Shown: piece by piece, positions 53,187 to 63,013 of the stretch
How positions within the stretch are numbered: position 1 is the first letter of the stretch
Layout of the letters: each line of letters starts with the position of its first letter
DNA from: Erwinia mallotivora
GTDB taxonomy: Bacteria; Pseudomonadota; Gammaproteobacteria; Enterobacterales; Enterobacteriaceae
DNA: 64,000 bases
Reading direction: 5' to 3'
NCBI RefSeq assembly: GCF_000590885.1
Contig: NZ_JFHN01000025.1
Coordinates: 44,605-108,604 of the forward strand
Notes under the pieces: generated by a model
Databases searched by the model: none
Told to the model about the DNA's origin: nothing
The model's input: only the letters and a program-made list of their open reading frames with translations
Translations under genes and position numbers: made by a program

Positions 53187-54635
53187 ATGCTGAACAGAAC
53201 CCGTATCTGGTTAATACGCTCGCTGATTATTGTGCTGTTAATGCTGGTCGCGTTGCTGATTCTGCGCATTGCGCTAACCGAGCGTGGCCCCGATTTGCAA
53301 CCCTGGCACAAGTGGATCCCGCAGGAACTGAGCAGCAGCCAGACAGACCGTTCAGACTGGGCCGGTTACCTGCAAAACGAGCAGAAAATCTTTGACGAGA
53401 TGCGGCGCAACGTCAGCAGCAAAATCAGCGATGGCTCACCGGAAATCCTGAACCGCTATGCCCCGGACAGCCCCGTTTATCCGGAGCATTTCGCCACCAA
53501 CTGGAATCGCTCATATCAGCTGTTACCGCAGGGAACACCGCGCGGGGCGGTGGTTTTGCTGCACGGACTGACTGATTCACCCTATAGCCTGCGCCATTTA
53601 GCCTTTCATTATCAGCAGAAAGGCTATGTGGCAGTGGCGATTCGCCTGCCAGGCCACGGCACGGTGCCTGCCGCACTGACCCGCGTCAGATGGCAGGAGT
53701 GGATGGCGGCAACCCGGCTGGCGGTGCGTGAAGCCAGGCAACGTATTCCACCCGGCGCACCGTTGCAACTCATCGGTTTTTCCAACGGCGGCGCGCTGGC
53801 GATGAAATATGCGCTCGATGCGCTTGACGACCCGACCCTGCCTGCCCCCAGCCATCTGATTCTGATTTCCCCAATGATTGGCGTCAGCCCCTATGCCCGT
53901 TATGCCGGGCTGGCCGGACTGCCTTCGCTGCTGCCCGCGTTTGCCCGTTCGGCATGGCTCAGCATCCTGCCGGAGTTCAATCCGTTTAAGTACAACTCCT
54001 TTCCGGTCAGGGCCGCGCGTCAATCCTGGTTACTGACCAACGCCTTACAGACGCAGCTGCATCAGGCCCGGCAGAATCAACGTCTGAACCGGCTTCCACC
54101 CGTTCTGACTTTTCAGTCGGTAGCGGATGCGACGGTGAGCACCCCTGCGGTGGTCAATGGTCTGTACAACCTGCTACCGGCGAACGGCAGCGAGCTGGTG
54201 CTGTTTGATGTTAACCAGTCGGTACATCTGTCACCGTTAATGCGCAGCAGCGCCAGGCAGGCAGCTGAAAAGTTGCTTCCGCCCACGCCGCGTCGTTATA
54301 CCACCACGCTGGTGACCAATGCCTCGCCGCTGAGCGGTGACGTGGTGGCCGAAACGACCCTCGCCGGAGCGACCACGCTGAGCAGACAGCCGCTGGGTCT
54401 GAGCTATCCCGCTGATGTCTATTCCTTATCCCATGTGGCGCTGCCCTTTCCCGTCAGTGATTCCCTGTACGGCAGCGCGCCAGCGCATCCCAATGAATTT
54501 GGCATCAGTTTCGGACGGCTGGCACCACGCGGTGAGCGTTCCGTACTGATCGTCAGTCTGGATATGCTGATGCGCCAGTCTTCTAATCCCTTCTGGCCGT
54601 GGATGGTGCAGCGGGTGGATCAGACGCTGCAATAG
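53187..54635 (+). CDS. Membrane-anchored alpha/beta hydrolase (S33/lysophospholipase-like)
   Basis: 482 residues. N-terminal membrane anchor (RSLIIVLLMLVALLILRIAL), so the catalytic domain is probably periplasmic. Oxyanion GAVVLLHGLTDSPYSLRHL, nucleophile LIGFSNGGALAMKYALD, acid FQSVADATVSTPAVV and a His in QSVHLSPL make up the fold. A C-terminal domain of about 110 residues (YTTTLVTNASPLSGDVV onward) is unassigned. AGGAG lies 10 nt upstream of the ATG. Substrate unknown; convergent with the AI-2E-family gene. Confidence 0.85.
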   Translation: MLNRTRIWLIRSLIIVLLMLVALLILRIALTERGPDLQPWHKWIPQELSSSQTDRSDWAGYLQNEQKIFDEMRRNVSSKISDGSPEILNRYAPDSPVYPEHFATNWNRSYQLLPQGTPRGAVVLLHGLTDSPYSLRHLAFHYQQKGYVAVAIRLPGHGTVPAALTRVRWQEWMAATRLAVREARQRIPPGAPLQLIGFSNGGALAMKYALDALDDPTLPAPSHLILISPMIGVSPYARYAGLAGLPSLLPAFARSAWLSILPEFNPFKYNSFPVRAARQSWLLTNALQTQLHQARQNQRLNRLPPVLTFQSVADATVSTPAVVNGLYNLLPANGSELVLFDVNQSVHLSPLMRSSARQAAEKLLPPTPRRYTTTLVTNASPLSGDVVAETTLAGATTLSRQPLGLSYPADVYSLSHVALPFPVSDSLYGSAPAHPNEFGISFGRLAPRGERSVLIVSLDMLMRQSSNPFWPWMVQRVDQTLQ

Positions 54636-54685
54636 CCGCTGCGCCCGCGCACCGGTGCGTCGGGCGTGGAAAACGGTTTAACCGC

Positions 54686-55741
54686 TCAGCGCGAGGGTTC
54701 CTCATCCTCAGCAATCAGGCCATCGCAGAGCAGCAGGGCCAGCGGCTCTGCTCCCGGCGTCTGCTCCAGCACGATTTTTACCACAATGGTCAACGGCACC
54801 GACAGCAGCATCCCTACCGGACCAAAAAGCCAGCCCCAGAAAATCAATGAAAGAAACACCACCAGCGTGGACAGCCCCAGGCCACGCCCCATCAGTCGGG
54901 GTTCCAGCATGTTGCCGATGAGCAGATTCACCAGCAGGTAGCCTGCGGTAACCAGCAACCCTTCTGGTATGCCCTGAAAGATGAGCACCTGAATAATCGC
55001 CGGCACCGCGGCGATAAAAGAGCCAATGTTGGGGATGTAATTGAGGACGAAAGCCAGCGCTCCCCACAGCAGGGAAAAACGCACATTCAGCGACAGCAAC
55101 ATCAGCCACACCACCACGCCGGTCAGCAGGCTGATGGCGGTTTTTAACACCAGATAGCGGCTGATGCCGTCGAGTGCGCGCTGGATAGCGGCCATACTTT
55201 CAGAAGGACGGTGGAAAAGATTTTGCAGTTTACCCGTTAACAGCGGCACTTCGAACAGCATAAATACCACGGTCATCAGCAACAGAAAAATAGCGGACAC
55301 CGCGCCAGAAAGATTCGACAGCACCCGGCTGACCAGATTGAGCGCCAGATTCGGATCCACCATAGTGACCAGTGCCTCGGTGGAAACGGGCACCCCAAGA
55401 TGCCCCGCCATCTCCTGCAATTCCAGCAGCCATCCCAGCATTCCCGCACGGTATTGCGGCAGAGTACGGGCAAAATCATTCAGCATACTCACCAGCGTTG
55501 CCAGTAACAGCGCGCCTGCCAGCACGATCACCCCAATCAGCAGCGAGACGCCCAGCACACGCGGCACGCCAATACGCTGCAACAATCTGACCAGCGGATT
55601 GAGGATCACCGCGACAAACACGGCCAGAATAAAGGGCACCACCATCTCCGCACCGGCCCGCAATCCGGCCAGAATAATCACCAGCATTCCGAGCATAACG
55701 ATAATGTTAAATGTGCGTTCCCGCTCAATTATTCGCGCCAT
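54686..55741 (-). CDS. AI-2E/PerM-family transporter (YdiK-like)
   Basis: Inner-membrane protein, 351 residues from ATG 55741 ([18 protein letters not shown]); this ATG overlaps the RND stop as TAATG, and the frame opens ten codons earlier. Helices and the family block [21 protein letters not shown] are clear, as is [20 protein letters not shown]. Family members include AI-2 exporter TqsA and Na+/H+-type exchangers, so substrate cannot be assigned. Third gene of an RND efflux operon, which is an unusual partner. Confidence 0.9.
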   Translation of the reverse strand: MARIIERERTFNIIVMLGMLVIILAGLRAGAEMVVPFILAVFVAVILNPLVRLLQRIGVPRVLGVSLLIGVIVLAGALLLATLVSMLNDFARTLPQYRAGMLGWLLELQEMAGHLGVPVSTEALVTMVDPNLALNLVSRVLSNLSGAVSAIFLLLMTVVFMLFEVPLLTGKLQNLFHRPSESMAAIQRALDGISRYLVLKTAISLLTGVVVWLMLLSLNVRFSLLWGALAFVLNYIPNIGSFIAAVPAIIQVLIFQGIPEGLLVTAGYLLVNLLIGNMLEPRLMGRGLGLSTLVVFLSLIFWGWLFGPVGMLLSVPLTIVVKIVLEQTPGAEPLALLLCDGLIAEDEEPSR

Positions 55742-58700
55742 TATCTTGCTCCACGCGGCCTTTTGCTCCACTCACGCAGACGCTGAATATGCAGATAAAG
55801 GGCCGGGATAAATACCACCCCGACCAGCGTTGCCACCAGCATCCCGCTAAACACCGTAACGCCGATAATCTGCCGACTGGCGGCCCCCGCGCCGGTCGCC
55901 AGCACCAACGGCAGCACGCCGAGGATCAGTGAAATGGCGGTCATCATCACCGCGCGAAAACGCTGTCTGGCCGCCTGCCGGGCAGCCTGGGCAATACTGT
56001 CCCCCTGTTCATGCCGCTCGCGCGCAAATTCAACGATCAGAATGGCGTTTTTCGCAGCCAGCCCGGTCAGCAACACCAGCCCAATCTGGGCATAGACATC
56101 GTTGGCAAAACCCATCAGATGCAGCCCGGCCACGGCACCGCCTGCGGCAAAAATAACCGAAAGCAGCACGGCCAGCGGTACGCTCCAGCTTTCATACTGC
56201 GCCACCAGAAACAGCCAGGCGAAGATAATCGCCGCGAGGTAAATCAGCACCGCCTGATTGCCGGTCTGCTGCTCCTGAAGTGACATGCCGCTCCAGCTGT
56301 AGCTGTAACCGGCGGGTAACGCCTGCGCCAGCACCGCCTCCATCGCCTGCATTGCCTGGGCCGAGCTGATGCCCTCCGCGCCGGAGCCGTTGATCGACAG
56401 GGCCGGGAACTGATTGTACTGCATGATATATGGCGCGCTGGTGGACGGCGTCAGCGTCACCAGTTGATTCAGGCTGACAGCATGACCGCTGTCGCTGCGT
56501 ACGGTCAGCTGCATCAGCTGATCGCTGCGCTGGCGGAAATCGGGATCGTTTTGCAGCTGAACCCGAAACTGACGGTTGTTGAGCGTGAAATCCCCAACGT
56601 TGCGACCACCCAGTGAGGTTTGCAATACGGAGAAAATGCGGCTGACCGGGACGCCCAACAGCGCAGCCCGTTCACGGTCAACCGACAGCGTCATTTCAGG
56701 CACGTTAGCACTGAAGGTGGTAAAAACGCGGCTGAGTTGCGGATGCTGATTGGCAGCCATAATCACCTGCTGCCCGACCTGCGCCAGCGCCTGCGGCGAC
56801 TGTCCTTCCATGGCCTGGATTCGCAGATCAAAACCTGCGGCATTGCCTAATCCGCTGATGGCCGGCGGGACAAAGGCCATGATGCTGGCCGTCGGGATAG
56901 CGGCCAGCTGCCGCTGAAGCTGCGGCAAAACCTGCGCCACGGGTGGGCGTACCTGCCAGTCTTTTAACATCACGATAGCAAAGCCACTGTTGGCGGCGTT
57001 ACCTCCCCCCAGCAGGCTGAAGCCGGTGATGTTAATCACATCCTCCACCGCCGGATTCTGCTCAACCAACCGATAAAGGTCTTCCATCACCTGCTGGGTG
57101 CGGGGTAACGCGGCACCATCGGGAAGCTGAACATTCACAAAGATATAACCGTCATCCTCTGCGGGCAGAAAACCGCCCGGCAGTTGCTGATAAGCCAGCC
57201 AGCTAACCCCACCCGCCAGCAGCATGATGGCAACCGTGGTCAGGGCATAGCGGCTGACCTTGTCTGACAGCAAGACATAGCCATCCCGGACGCGGTCAAT
57301 CACCCGGTTTACCAGCCCGAATACCCCCTGCACCGGGGCAGTACGCCGTTTTAACAGACAGGCGCAGAGCGCTGGCGTCAGCGTCAACGCATTCACACTG
57401 GAGAGCACCATCGCAGCCGAGAGGGTCACGGCAAACTGACGATAGAGCTCACCGACGATCCCCGGTAGCACCGCAATCGGCACAAACACCGCCAGCAACA
57501 CCAGCGTGGTGGCCACTACCGGCCCGGCGATCTGCCCCAGAGCCTTGATCGTGGCGGTCGCAGGCGTCAGTTCGGCATCATCTGCCAGCAGCCGCTCGAC
57601 GTTTTCCACCACCACAATGGCATCATCCACCACGATGGTCAGCGCCAGAATGATGGCAAACAGACTGAGGGTGTTGGCCGAATAGCCAAACAGCAGCAGC
57701 ACGGCAAAGGTGCCCAACAGTGATACCGGCACCGACAGCGCCACAATAAAGGTGGCCCGCAGGTTTTGCAGAAATAACCACACCACAGCCAGCACCACAA
57801 TCAGCGTCAGCACCAGCGACGTACCGATCTCTTTTAGCGTGGCGGTAATCGGCTGGGTGGCATCAAATTTGATCTGATAAGCCATATCCTCCGGAAAGGC
57901 CCGCGCCTGGCTGGCCATTTCGGCGCGAACCGCTTTCGCCACGTTAAGCGCATTGGCCTGCGGCGCAGGATAGACCATTAAAAACGCGCCCTGGGTGTTA
58001 TTCAGCGCCGCATTGACCTGATAATTCTGTGCTCCCAGTTCGGTCCTGGCGATATCGCTGATGCGCACCGTGCCGCCATGCTGATTACTGCGCAGCACCA
58101 CCTGAGAAAACGCTTCCGGGCTGATTAACCGCCCCTCGCCGCTGATGGTCAGGGTATTCTGCTGCGCGGCGGGGGTGGGTGCCGCACCGATCTGGCCCGC
58201 TGCCGCCTGCACGTTTTGCTGTTGTAACGCCTGAATCACCTCATCGGTGGTGATATGTAACGCTTCCATCCGCTGTGGATCCAGCCAGATACGCATACTG
58301 TAGTCGCGTGCGCCGAACACCTGTACATCCCCCACCCCGTTAATCCGCGCCAGCGCATCACGCAGGCGGATAGAGGTGTAGTTACTGAGAAAAAGGGGAT
58401 CGTGGCTCTGATTCGGGGAAAGCACGCTGATCCCCAGCAGGATATTACTGGCGCGTTTGCGCACAGAAATCCCATTATTGTTCACTTCAGCAGGCAACTG
58501 CGCGGTCACCTGGGAAAGGCGGTTCTGCACTTCCACCGCCGCCATGTCCGGATCGGTGCCGCTGGCAAAGGTAATGGTCAGCTGGTAACTGCCGCTGTTA
58601 CTGCTGGTGGACTCCATATAAAGCATGTTGCTGACGCCATTGATCTGCGCTTCGATTGGTGCCGCCACCGCCTGAGCAACATCACGGGCGCTGGCACCGG

Positions 58701-58848
58701 GATAGAGCGCGGAGACGCTGACTACCGGCGGAGTGATTTCAGGAAACTGCTCGACCGGGATCATTTTCAGCGCCACGCCGCCGACCAGGGCAATAACCAG
58801 CGCGATCACCATCGCAAAGCGGGGACGCCTGACAAAAAAACTTAACAT
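55741..58848 (-). CDS. RND (HAE1) multidrug efflux pump, inner-membrane component
   Basis: Proton-driven tripartite pump of the AcrB family, 1035 residues. Two halves each with a periplasmic loop. [20 protein letters not shown] at the N-terminus, [20 protein letters not shown], and the helix-4 proton-relay Asp pair in [17 protein letters not shown]. The second half has the [20 protein letters not shown] porter segment and [30 protein letters not shown]. It follows the adaptor gene by 11 nt. No outer-membrane factor is present, so TolC is presumably used. Confidence 0.94.
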   Translation of the reverse strand: MLSFFVRRPRFAMVIALVIALVGGVALKMIPVEQFPEITPPVVSVSALYPGASARDVAQAVAAPIEAQINGVSNMLYMESTSSNSGSYQLTITFASGTDPDMAAVEVQNRLSQVTAQLPAEVNNNGISVRKRASNILLGISVLSPNQSHDPLFLSNYTSIRLRDALARINGVGDVQVFGARDYSMRIWLDPQRMEALHITTDEVIQALQQQNVQAAAGQIGAAPTPAAQQNTLTISGEGRLISPEAFSQVVLRSNQHGGTVRISDIARTELGAQNYQVNAALNNTQGAFLMVYPAPQANALNVAKAVRAEMASQARAFPEDMAYQIKFDATQPITATLKEIGTSLVLTLIVVLAVVWLFLQNLRATFIVALSVPVSLLGTFAVLLLFGYSANTLSLFAIILALTIVVDDAIVVVENVERLLADDAELTPATATIKALGQIAGPVVATTLVLLAVFVPIAVLPGIVGELYRQFAVTLSAAMVLSSVNALTLTPALCACLLKRRTAPVQGVFGLVNRVIDRVRDGYVLLSDKVSRYALTTVAIMLLAGGVSWLAYQQLPGGFLPAEDDGYIFVNVQLPDGAALPRTQQVMEDLYRLVEQNPAVEDVINITGFSLLGGGNAANSGFAIVMLKDWQVRPPVAQVLPQLQRQLAAIPTASIMAFVPPAISGLGNAAGFDLRIQAMEGQSPQALAQVGQQVIMAANQHPQLSRVFTTFSANVPEMTLSVDRERAALLGVPVSRIFSVLQTSLGGRNVGDFTLNNRQFRVQLQNDPDFRQRSDQLMQLTVRSDSGHAVSLNQLVTLTPSTSAPYIMQYNQFPALSINGSGAEGISSAQAMQAMEAVLAQALPAGYSYSWSGMSLQEQQTGNQAVLIYLAAIIFAWLFLVAQYESWSVPLAVLLSVIFAAGGAVAGLHLMGFANDVYAQIGLVLLTGLAAKNAILIVEFARERHEQGDSIAQAARQAARQRFRAVMMTAISLILGVLPLVLATGAGAASRQIIGVTVFSGMLVATLVGVVFIPALYLHIQRLREWSKRPRGAR

Positions 58849-58859
58849 CGGCAGGCTCC

Positions 58860-59960
58860 TTATGGCGCTTCGGTGGCGGTGACCGACATACCGGGCCGGA
58901 CGCGTTGCACACCAGCAACAATCACCCGGTCGCCCTCATGCAGACCAGAGGTCACCACGTAGTGCTGACCCAGTTGCGCGCCGACGGTAATGCCAACACG
59001 CTCCACCTGATTCTCCACCACCTTCAGCACATAATAGCCCTGAGCATCCTGCTGAAGCGCCGCCAGGGGCAGCAGTAATGCGGCTTTCGCCTGGGGTTCC
59101 AGTTCAACGTTTACCACGCCGCCGGGCAGCAACAGGTGCTGCGGATTAGCAAATTGCAGGCTGACCGCCACCGTGCCCGTATGGCTGTCAATGTGATTAT
59201 CAACCGAGACAAACTCCCCCCGCTGTGGGTAGTGCTCACCGTTGGCAAGTTGCAGCCGTGGCGTCAGCGCCTGACTGGCCTTGCGCACATCCGCCACCAG
59301 CCCCTGCTGGCTGGCGGCAATATAATCCCGTTCACTGACCGCAATCACCACCCGCACGGGATCAATTTCCTTCAGCGTCACCAGCGTACCCCTCGCCGGA
59401 TTCACCAGGCTTCCTTCATGCACCTCGCTGTGTCCGGCACGACCGGTGACAGGCGCGGTAATGCGGGTAAAACCGAGGTTCAGACGCTGGGTCTGCAACT
59501 GCGCTTCGGCTTCTTTCAGTGCGGCAACCGCCATGTCACGGCTGGCAATGGCGTTGTCCAGATCCGACTGACTGACCACCGTGCCCGTCCCCAGACGCTG
59601 TAAGCGGCTGAGATGCTGGCGGGCGTTACTGGCCTGGGCGCGGGCATGGCTGACCTGTGCCTCCGCCCTTGCCAGTAAAGCCTGATGCTCAGCCGGTTCG
59701 ATCGCAAACAGCAGCTGTCCTGCCCTGACCATTTCACCATCCAGAAAACCACGCTTAGCCACCATGCCTTCGGTGCGGGAAACGACATCCACCGCCCGCA
59801 GTGGTTCAATCCTGCCCAGATAGCGGGTAGTGGGTGCAACATGCTGATGCGTCAGCGTGACGACGGAAACCGCCGGAGGCGTGGCCGCAGGGGAAGATAC
59901 ACTCAGGACCAGCAGTAGCGGCAACAGCAAACGGTTGAGGATGTGGAATTTTATGATCAT
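58860..59960 (-). CDS. RND efflux periplasmic adaptor (membrane fusion protein)
   Basis: Periplasmic adaptor bridging the RND pump and an outer-membrane channel, 366 residues. Signal region [20 protein letters not shown] without a lipobox Cys, so it is anchored by an uncleaved helix or soluble. Barrel/lipoyl segments [20 protein letters not shown] and [20 protein letters not shown] flank a coiled-coil hairpin (about 95-150). First gene of the operon adaptor-pump-AI-2E protein. Confidence 0.92.
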   Translation of the reverse strand: MIIKFHILNRLLLPLLLVLSVSSPAATPPAVSVVTLTHQHVAPTTRYLGRIEPLRAVDVVSRTEGMVAKRGFLDGEMVRAGQLLFAIEPAEHQALLARAEAQVSHARAQASNARQHLSRLQRLGTGTVVSQSDLDNAIASRDMAVAALKEAEAQLQTQRLNLGFTRITAPVTGRAGHSEVHEGSLVNPARGTLVTLKEIDPVRVVIAVSERDYIAASQQGLVADVRKASQALTPRLQLANGEHYPQRGEFVSVDNHIDSHTGTVAVSLQFANPQHLLLPGGVVNVELEPQAKAALLLPLAALQQDAQGYYVLKVVENQVERVGITVGAQLGQHYVVTSGLHEGDRVIVAGVQRVRPGMSVTATEAP

Positions 59961-60411
59961 CTGGACAAAACCTTCCGGGAATGAGTCAGTAACGGTGGGG
60001 CAGAAGTCTATTTGCTGTACAGCAGGCTCAACCTGCTTTTGATCAGCAAAAGACCTTACGCAGAGCGCTAATTACCGTTCATTTAGGATTGATTTAGCGG
60101 AAAATGGCGGGTTGCGGAAAAGAGCCAGCTCATCTGAAGGCCACCCTGAAATGAGTTGAAAATCGCGTCAGCCGGCCATTTTTTGCGCAAAATTCAACAT
60201 TTAAAGCTGACTGACACTTTTTATTACGCTTTGCTGGTGTTTATTACCATGAAAGTCATCATTCTCCCTGCCATCTCCCGGCAATTTTGCCATCTTTCGC
60301 AGGATCCTCTTTTCCCTTGCCGATGCGCCCGCCGGTGGGCTTTTCGCCATTGAATGCGCCAGAGCGGGTGCGTAAGATTCCTTTTTTACGTTTGAACTAT
60401 AAGAAAGAGAT
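59961..60411. other. Divergent promoter region adaptor / yhjE
   Basis: 450 bp between divergent genes. Several short frames on both strands lack ribosome sites and family similarity. A TetR- or AcrR-type operator would be expected for the pump, but I found no strong dyad. Confidence 0.45.
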
Positions 60412-61740
60412 ATGCACGCTTCCATCGCCCCAAATCCAGACAGCGAACATGATGCCACTCCGGTAAACTCACGCGGAAAAGTGCTGGTCGCTTCGCTGGT
60501 CGGTACCGCCATTGAGTTTTTTGATTTCTATATTTATGCCACCGCAGCAGTCATTGTCTTCCCCCATATTTTCTTCCCGCAGGGTGATGCCACCGTCGCC
60601 ACGCTTCAGTCGCTGGCTACCTTCGCCATTGCCTTTATTGCCCGTCCGATCGGCTCTGCGCTGTTTGGTCACTTCGGCGATCGCGCCGGTCGTAAAGTGA
60701 CGCTGGTGGCATCGCTGCTGACGATGGGGATTTCGACCGTGGTGATTGGCCTGCTCCCCGGCTATGAAACCATCGGCGTCTTTGCCCCGCTGTTGCTGGC
60801 GCTGGCCCGTTTTGGTCAGGGGCTGGGTCTCGGCGGCGAATGGGGTGGTGCCGCACTGCTGGCAACGGAAAATGCCCCGGCGAAAAAGCGGGCGCTGTAC
60901 GGATCCTTTCCTCAGCTGGGTGCGCCCATCGGCTTCTTCTTCGCCAACGGCACTTTTTTGCTGCTCTCCTGGCTGCTGAGAGAAGAACAGTTTATGCAGT
61001 GGGGCTGGCGTGTGCCCTTTATCCTCTCTGCCGTGCTGGTGCTGGTGGGCCTGTATGTACGGGTATCGCTGAACGAATCGCCGGTTTTCGCAAAAGTGAA
61101 AAAAGAGAAAAAGCAGGTCAAAGTGCCGATCGGTACATTGCTGTCCAGCCATCTGAAAGCCACCCTCCTCGGCACCTTTATCATGCTGGCGACCTACACG
61201 CTGTTCTACATCATGACCGTCTACTCAATGAGTTACGGCACCACGGCGGCCCCCAATGGTTTGGGTTTCCCGCGTAATACCATGCTGTGGATGTTAATGC
61301 TGGCGGTGATTGGTTTTGGCGTGATGGTGCCCGTTGCCGGGCTGCTGGCCGACCGCTATGGCCGTCGCAAGACGATGATTGTGATTACGCTGGCGATTAT
61401 CGCTTTCGCACTGGTCTTCCCGTCGATGTTGGGTTCCGGTCATCCGCTGCTGGTAATGGCATTCCTGCTGTGTGGCCTGAGCATCATGGGACTGACCTTT
61501 GGTCCAATGGGTGCGCTGCTGCCAGAACTTTTTCCCACCGAAGTGCGTTATACCGGCGCGTCGTTCTCTTATAACCTGTCGTCGATTCTGGGTGCTTCGG
61601 TTGCGCCATACATCGCCACCTGGCTGACCCACGCTTACGGTTTGTTCTGGGTAGGTATCTATCTGGCCACAATGGCCTGCCTGACGCTGTTTGCGCTGAT
61701 TGCCAGCAAAGAAACCCGTCATCAGTCGCTGTACGACTGA
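60412..61740 (+). CDS. yhjE: MFS metabolite:H+ symporter YhjE
   Basis: Inner-membrane transporter of the MHS family, 442 residues, closely following E. coli YhjE: NSRGKVLVASLVGTAIEFFD, FYIYATAAVIVFPHIFFPQG, RFGQGLGLGGEWGGAALLAT and GPMGALLPELFPTEVRYTGA. The MFS loop motif GHFGDRAGRK is present between helices 2 and 3. Natural substrate not established; relatives carry organic acids or osmolytes. Monocistronic with a strong terminator. Confidence 0.95.
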   Translation: MHASIAPNPDSEHDATPVNSRGKVLVASLVGTAIEFFDFYIYATAAVIVFPHIFFPQGDATVATLQSLATFAIAFIARPIGSALFGHFGDRAGRKVTLVASLLTMGISTVVIGLLPGYETIGVFAPLLLALARFGQGLGLGGEWGGAALLATENAPAKKRALYGSFPQLGAPIGFFFANGTFLLLSWLLREEQFMQWGWRVPFILSAVLVLVGLYVRVSLNESPVFAKVKKEKKQVKVPIGTLLSSHLKATLLGTFIMLATYTLFYIMTVYSMSYGTTAAPNGLGFPRNTMLWMLMLAVIGFGVMVPVAGLLADRYGRRKTMIVITLAIIAFALVFPSMLGSGHPLLVMAFLLCGLSIMGLTFGPMGALLPELFPTEVRYTGASFSYNLSSILGASVAPYIATWLTHAYGLFWVGIYLATMACLTLFALIASKETRHQSLYD

Positions 61741-61745
61741 AACTA

Positions 61746-61773
61746 AAAAACCGGCCGCCTGGCCGGTTTTTTT
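61746..61773 (+). terminator. Rho-independent terminator of yhjE
   Basis: AAAAAACCGGCC, loop GCCT, GGCCGG followed by T7; also functional for the convergent DUF1440 gene because of the A-run on the left. Confidence 0.9.
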
Positions 61774-61799
61774 AACAGGTAAAGCATGGGATGTGCTGA

Positions 61800-62366
61800 C
61801 TACAGCGTCCAGTTACCGCTTATTTTCTTCGCATAAATAGCCAGAACCGCGATCAGGCTTATCTCAATCGACACTGACCAGCAAATATGCCCAATCAGCT
61901 CACTCCACAGCTCGTAGCCGTTCAGATTCCACAGCCAGCCTGTTTTTCCCTCAATGTAGACCGGCTTTCTGAAACCCAGGGCCGGAAATAACAGGCCATG
62001 CATCACCAGTGTGATCAGGATTCCATAAAACGCCCCGTACCAGAGCCTGATTTTCGGCATCCACGCTGACAGGAAAACATAGACGAACGCAAAGATAAAA
62101 CTGAACAACCAGTGATAGAGCATCACCGCGCCGGGGACCGTGACCTGCTGATAAACATAATCCAGCGAATGAGAGTTAATGCCGAATCCGCCAAGCCACG
62201 CATCGATATTCATCGCCGGTGGCGATATTTCACCCGGCACGCGCGGAGGCATATTGGGTTCCGAGCCGGATTTCACCAGCGAGCTGATAGCACCGCCAAT
62301 AAAGGTTGCCCATAGCAACACGCGGATATTTATACTGTTCCAGATTTTCATAGATTGATGACTCAC
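61800..62366 (-). CDS. YagU-family (DUF1440) inner-membrane protein
   Basis: 188 residues, about four membrane helices. NIRVLLWATFIGGAISSLVK, SGSEPNMPPRVPGE, a WLFSFIFAFVYVFLSAWMPK helix and ELIGHICWSVSIEISLIAVL match the YagU pattern (G-x-x-A/S-S-x-x-K-x-G-x-E-x-x-x-P-P-R and G-H-x-x-W-x-W/x-S-I-E). E. coli YagU is linked to acid resistance; direct function unknown. Confidence 0.85.
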   Translation of the reverse strand: MSHQSMKIWNSINIRVLLWATFIGGAISSLVKSGSEPNMPPRVPGEISPPAMNIDAWLGGFGINSHSLDYVYQQVTVPGAVMLYHWLFSFIFAFVYVFLSAWMPKIRLWYGAFYGILITLVMHGLLFPALGFRKPVYIEGKTGWLWNLNGYELWSELIGHICWSVSIEISLIAVLAIYAKKISGNWTL

Positions 62367-62733
62367 TAAATAATCAGCGAAAGAAACCGGGCCGTTCGAT
62401 TTACAGGTGGTTAAATAGCCTGTTTGTGTCGGATGAGCCGACCACCACAGGCTTTGTTTTCACACCCAAAATTTTTACCCGGCGATGTGGCTGGTTATGT
62501 GGCAAATCTTCAGTAAAAGTTCCATTTAATTTCACAATATTGTGAAATTCCCGCTGCGTGATTAGTTGAGTACCAGCAACCAAACCCTTTTATCACCGCA
62601 AGTTAGGTTTTTTTTGGCAGAAAACGCACAACGATTAACCCATGAAACTATAAAATTATTGTGATGTTTTTCTGAATGCAGAGTGAGGCTGGCTTTAAAA
62701 GGACTGCCTGACGGCAGTCCTGAGTGGAAGTGG
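62367..62733. other. AT-rich intergenic region with the acyl-carrier-protein terminator
   Basis: No supported gene. A 60-codon minus-strand frame (62401-62583) has no ribosome site or family. The only clear element is the hairpin at 62700-62721. Base composition is lower in GC than the flanking yhjE block. Confidence 0.5.
62700..62721 (-). terminator. Terminator downstream of the acyl carrier protein gene
   Basis: AGGACTGCC, 4-nt loop, GGCAGTCCT; on the minus strand it is followed by TTTTAAAG. It ends the transcript of the two minus-strand genes at the right edge. Confidence 0.75.
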
Positions 62734-62988
62734 TCAGGCTTCAGTAGCCGACATAAAATGACGCACCAGACACGCAACGGTTAATGTTGGGGTAATTTCT
62801 GATTCTTCAATCACCACGCCATGCCCTTCAAGCTGCATCAGCAGATCAATCAGCTCAACAGAGTCCATCGCCAAATCGGTGATCAGGCTGTCATGCAGCC
62901 CGATCTGGTTTGCTGGCGTACCATTAACGCCCTGAATTAACTGGCATATCAGTGAAAATGCCTGTTGTTGATTATGCGCAGAGTTCAT
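62734..62988 (-). CDS. Acyl carrier protein (IacP-like)
   Basis: 84 residues, carrier-protein fold. DSLITDLAMDSVELIDLLMQ contains the D-S phosphopantetheine attachment serine. Divergent from fatty-acid AcpP, and lone carrier proteins of this size next to T3SS effectors (IacP beside sipA in Salmonella) aid effector secretion. Here it lies 25 nt after a large protein that looks like an effector, with AAGGTGAGAG before its ATG. IacP function is inferred from size and position. Confidence 0.8.
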   Translation of the reverse strand: MNSAHNQQQAFSLICQLIQGVNGTPANQIGLHDSLITDLAMDSVELIDLLMQLEGHGVVIEESEITPTLTVACLVRHFMSATEA

Positions 62989-63013
62989 CTCTCACCTTCG
63001 GCTTCTCCCTCAT

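Noticed and set aside
62401..62583. 60-residue minus-strand frame in the gap before the acyl carrier protein gene
   Set aside because: No Shine-Dalgarno, no hydrophobic or domain pattern, AT-rich background where chance frames are common.
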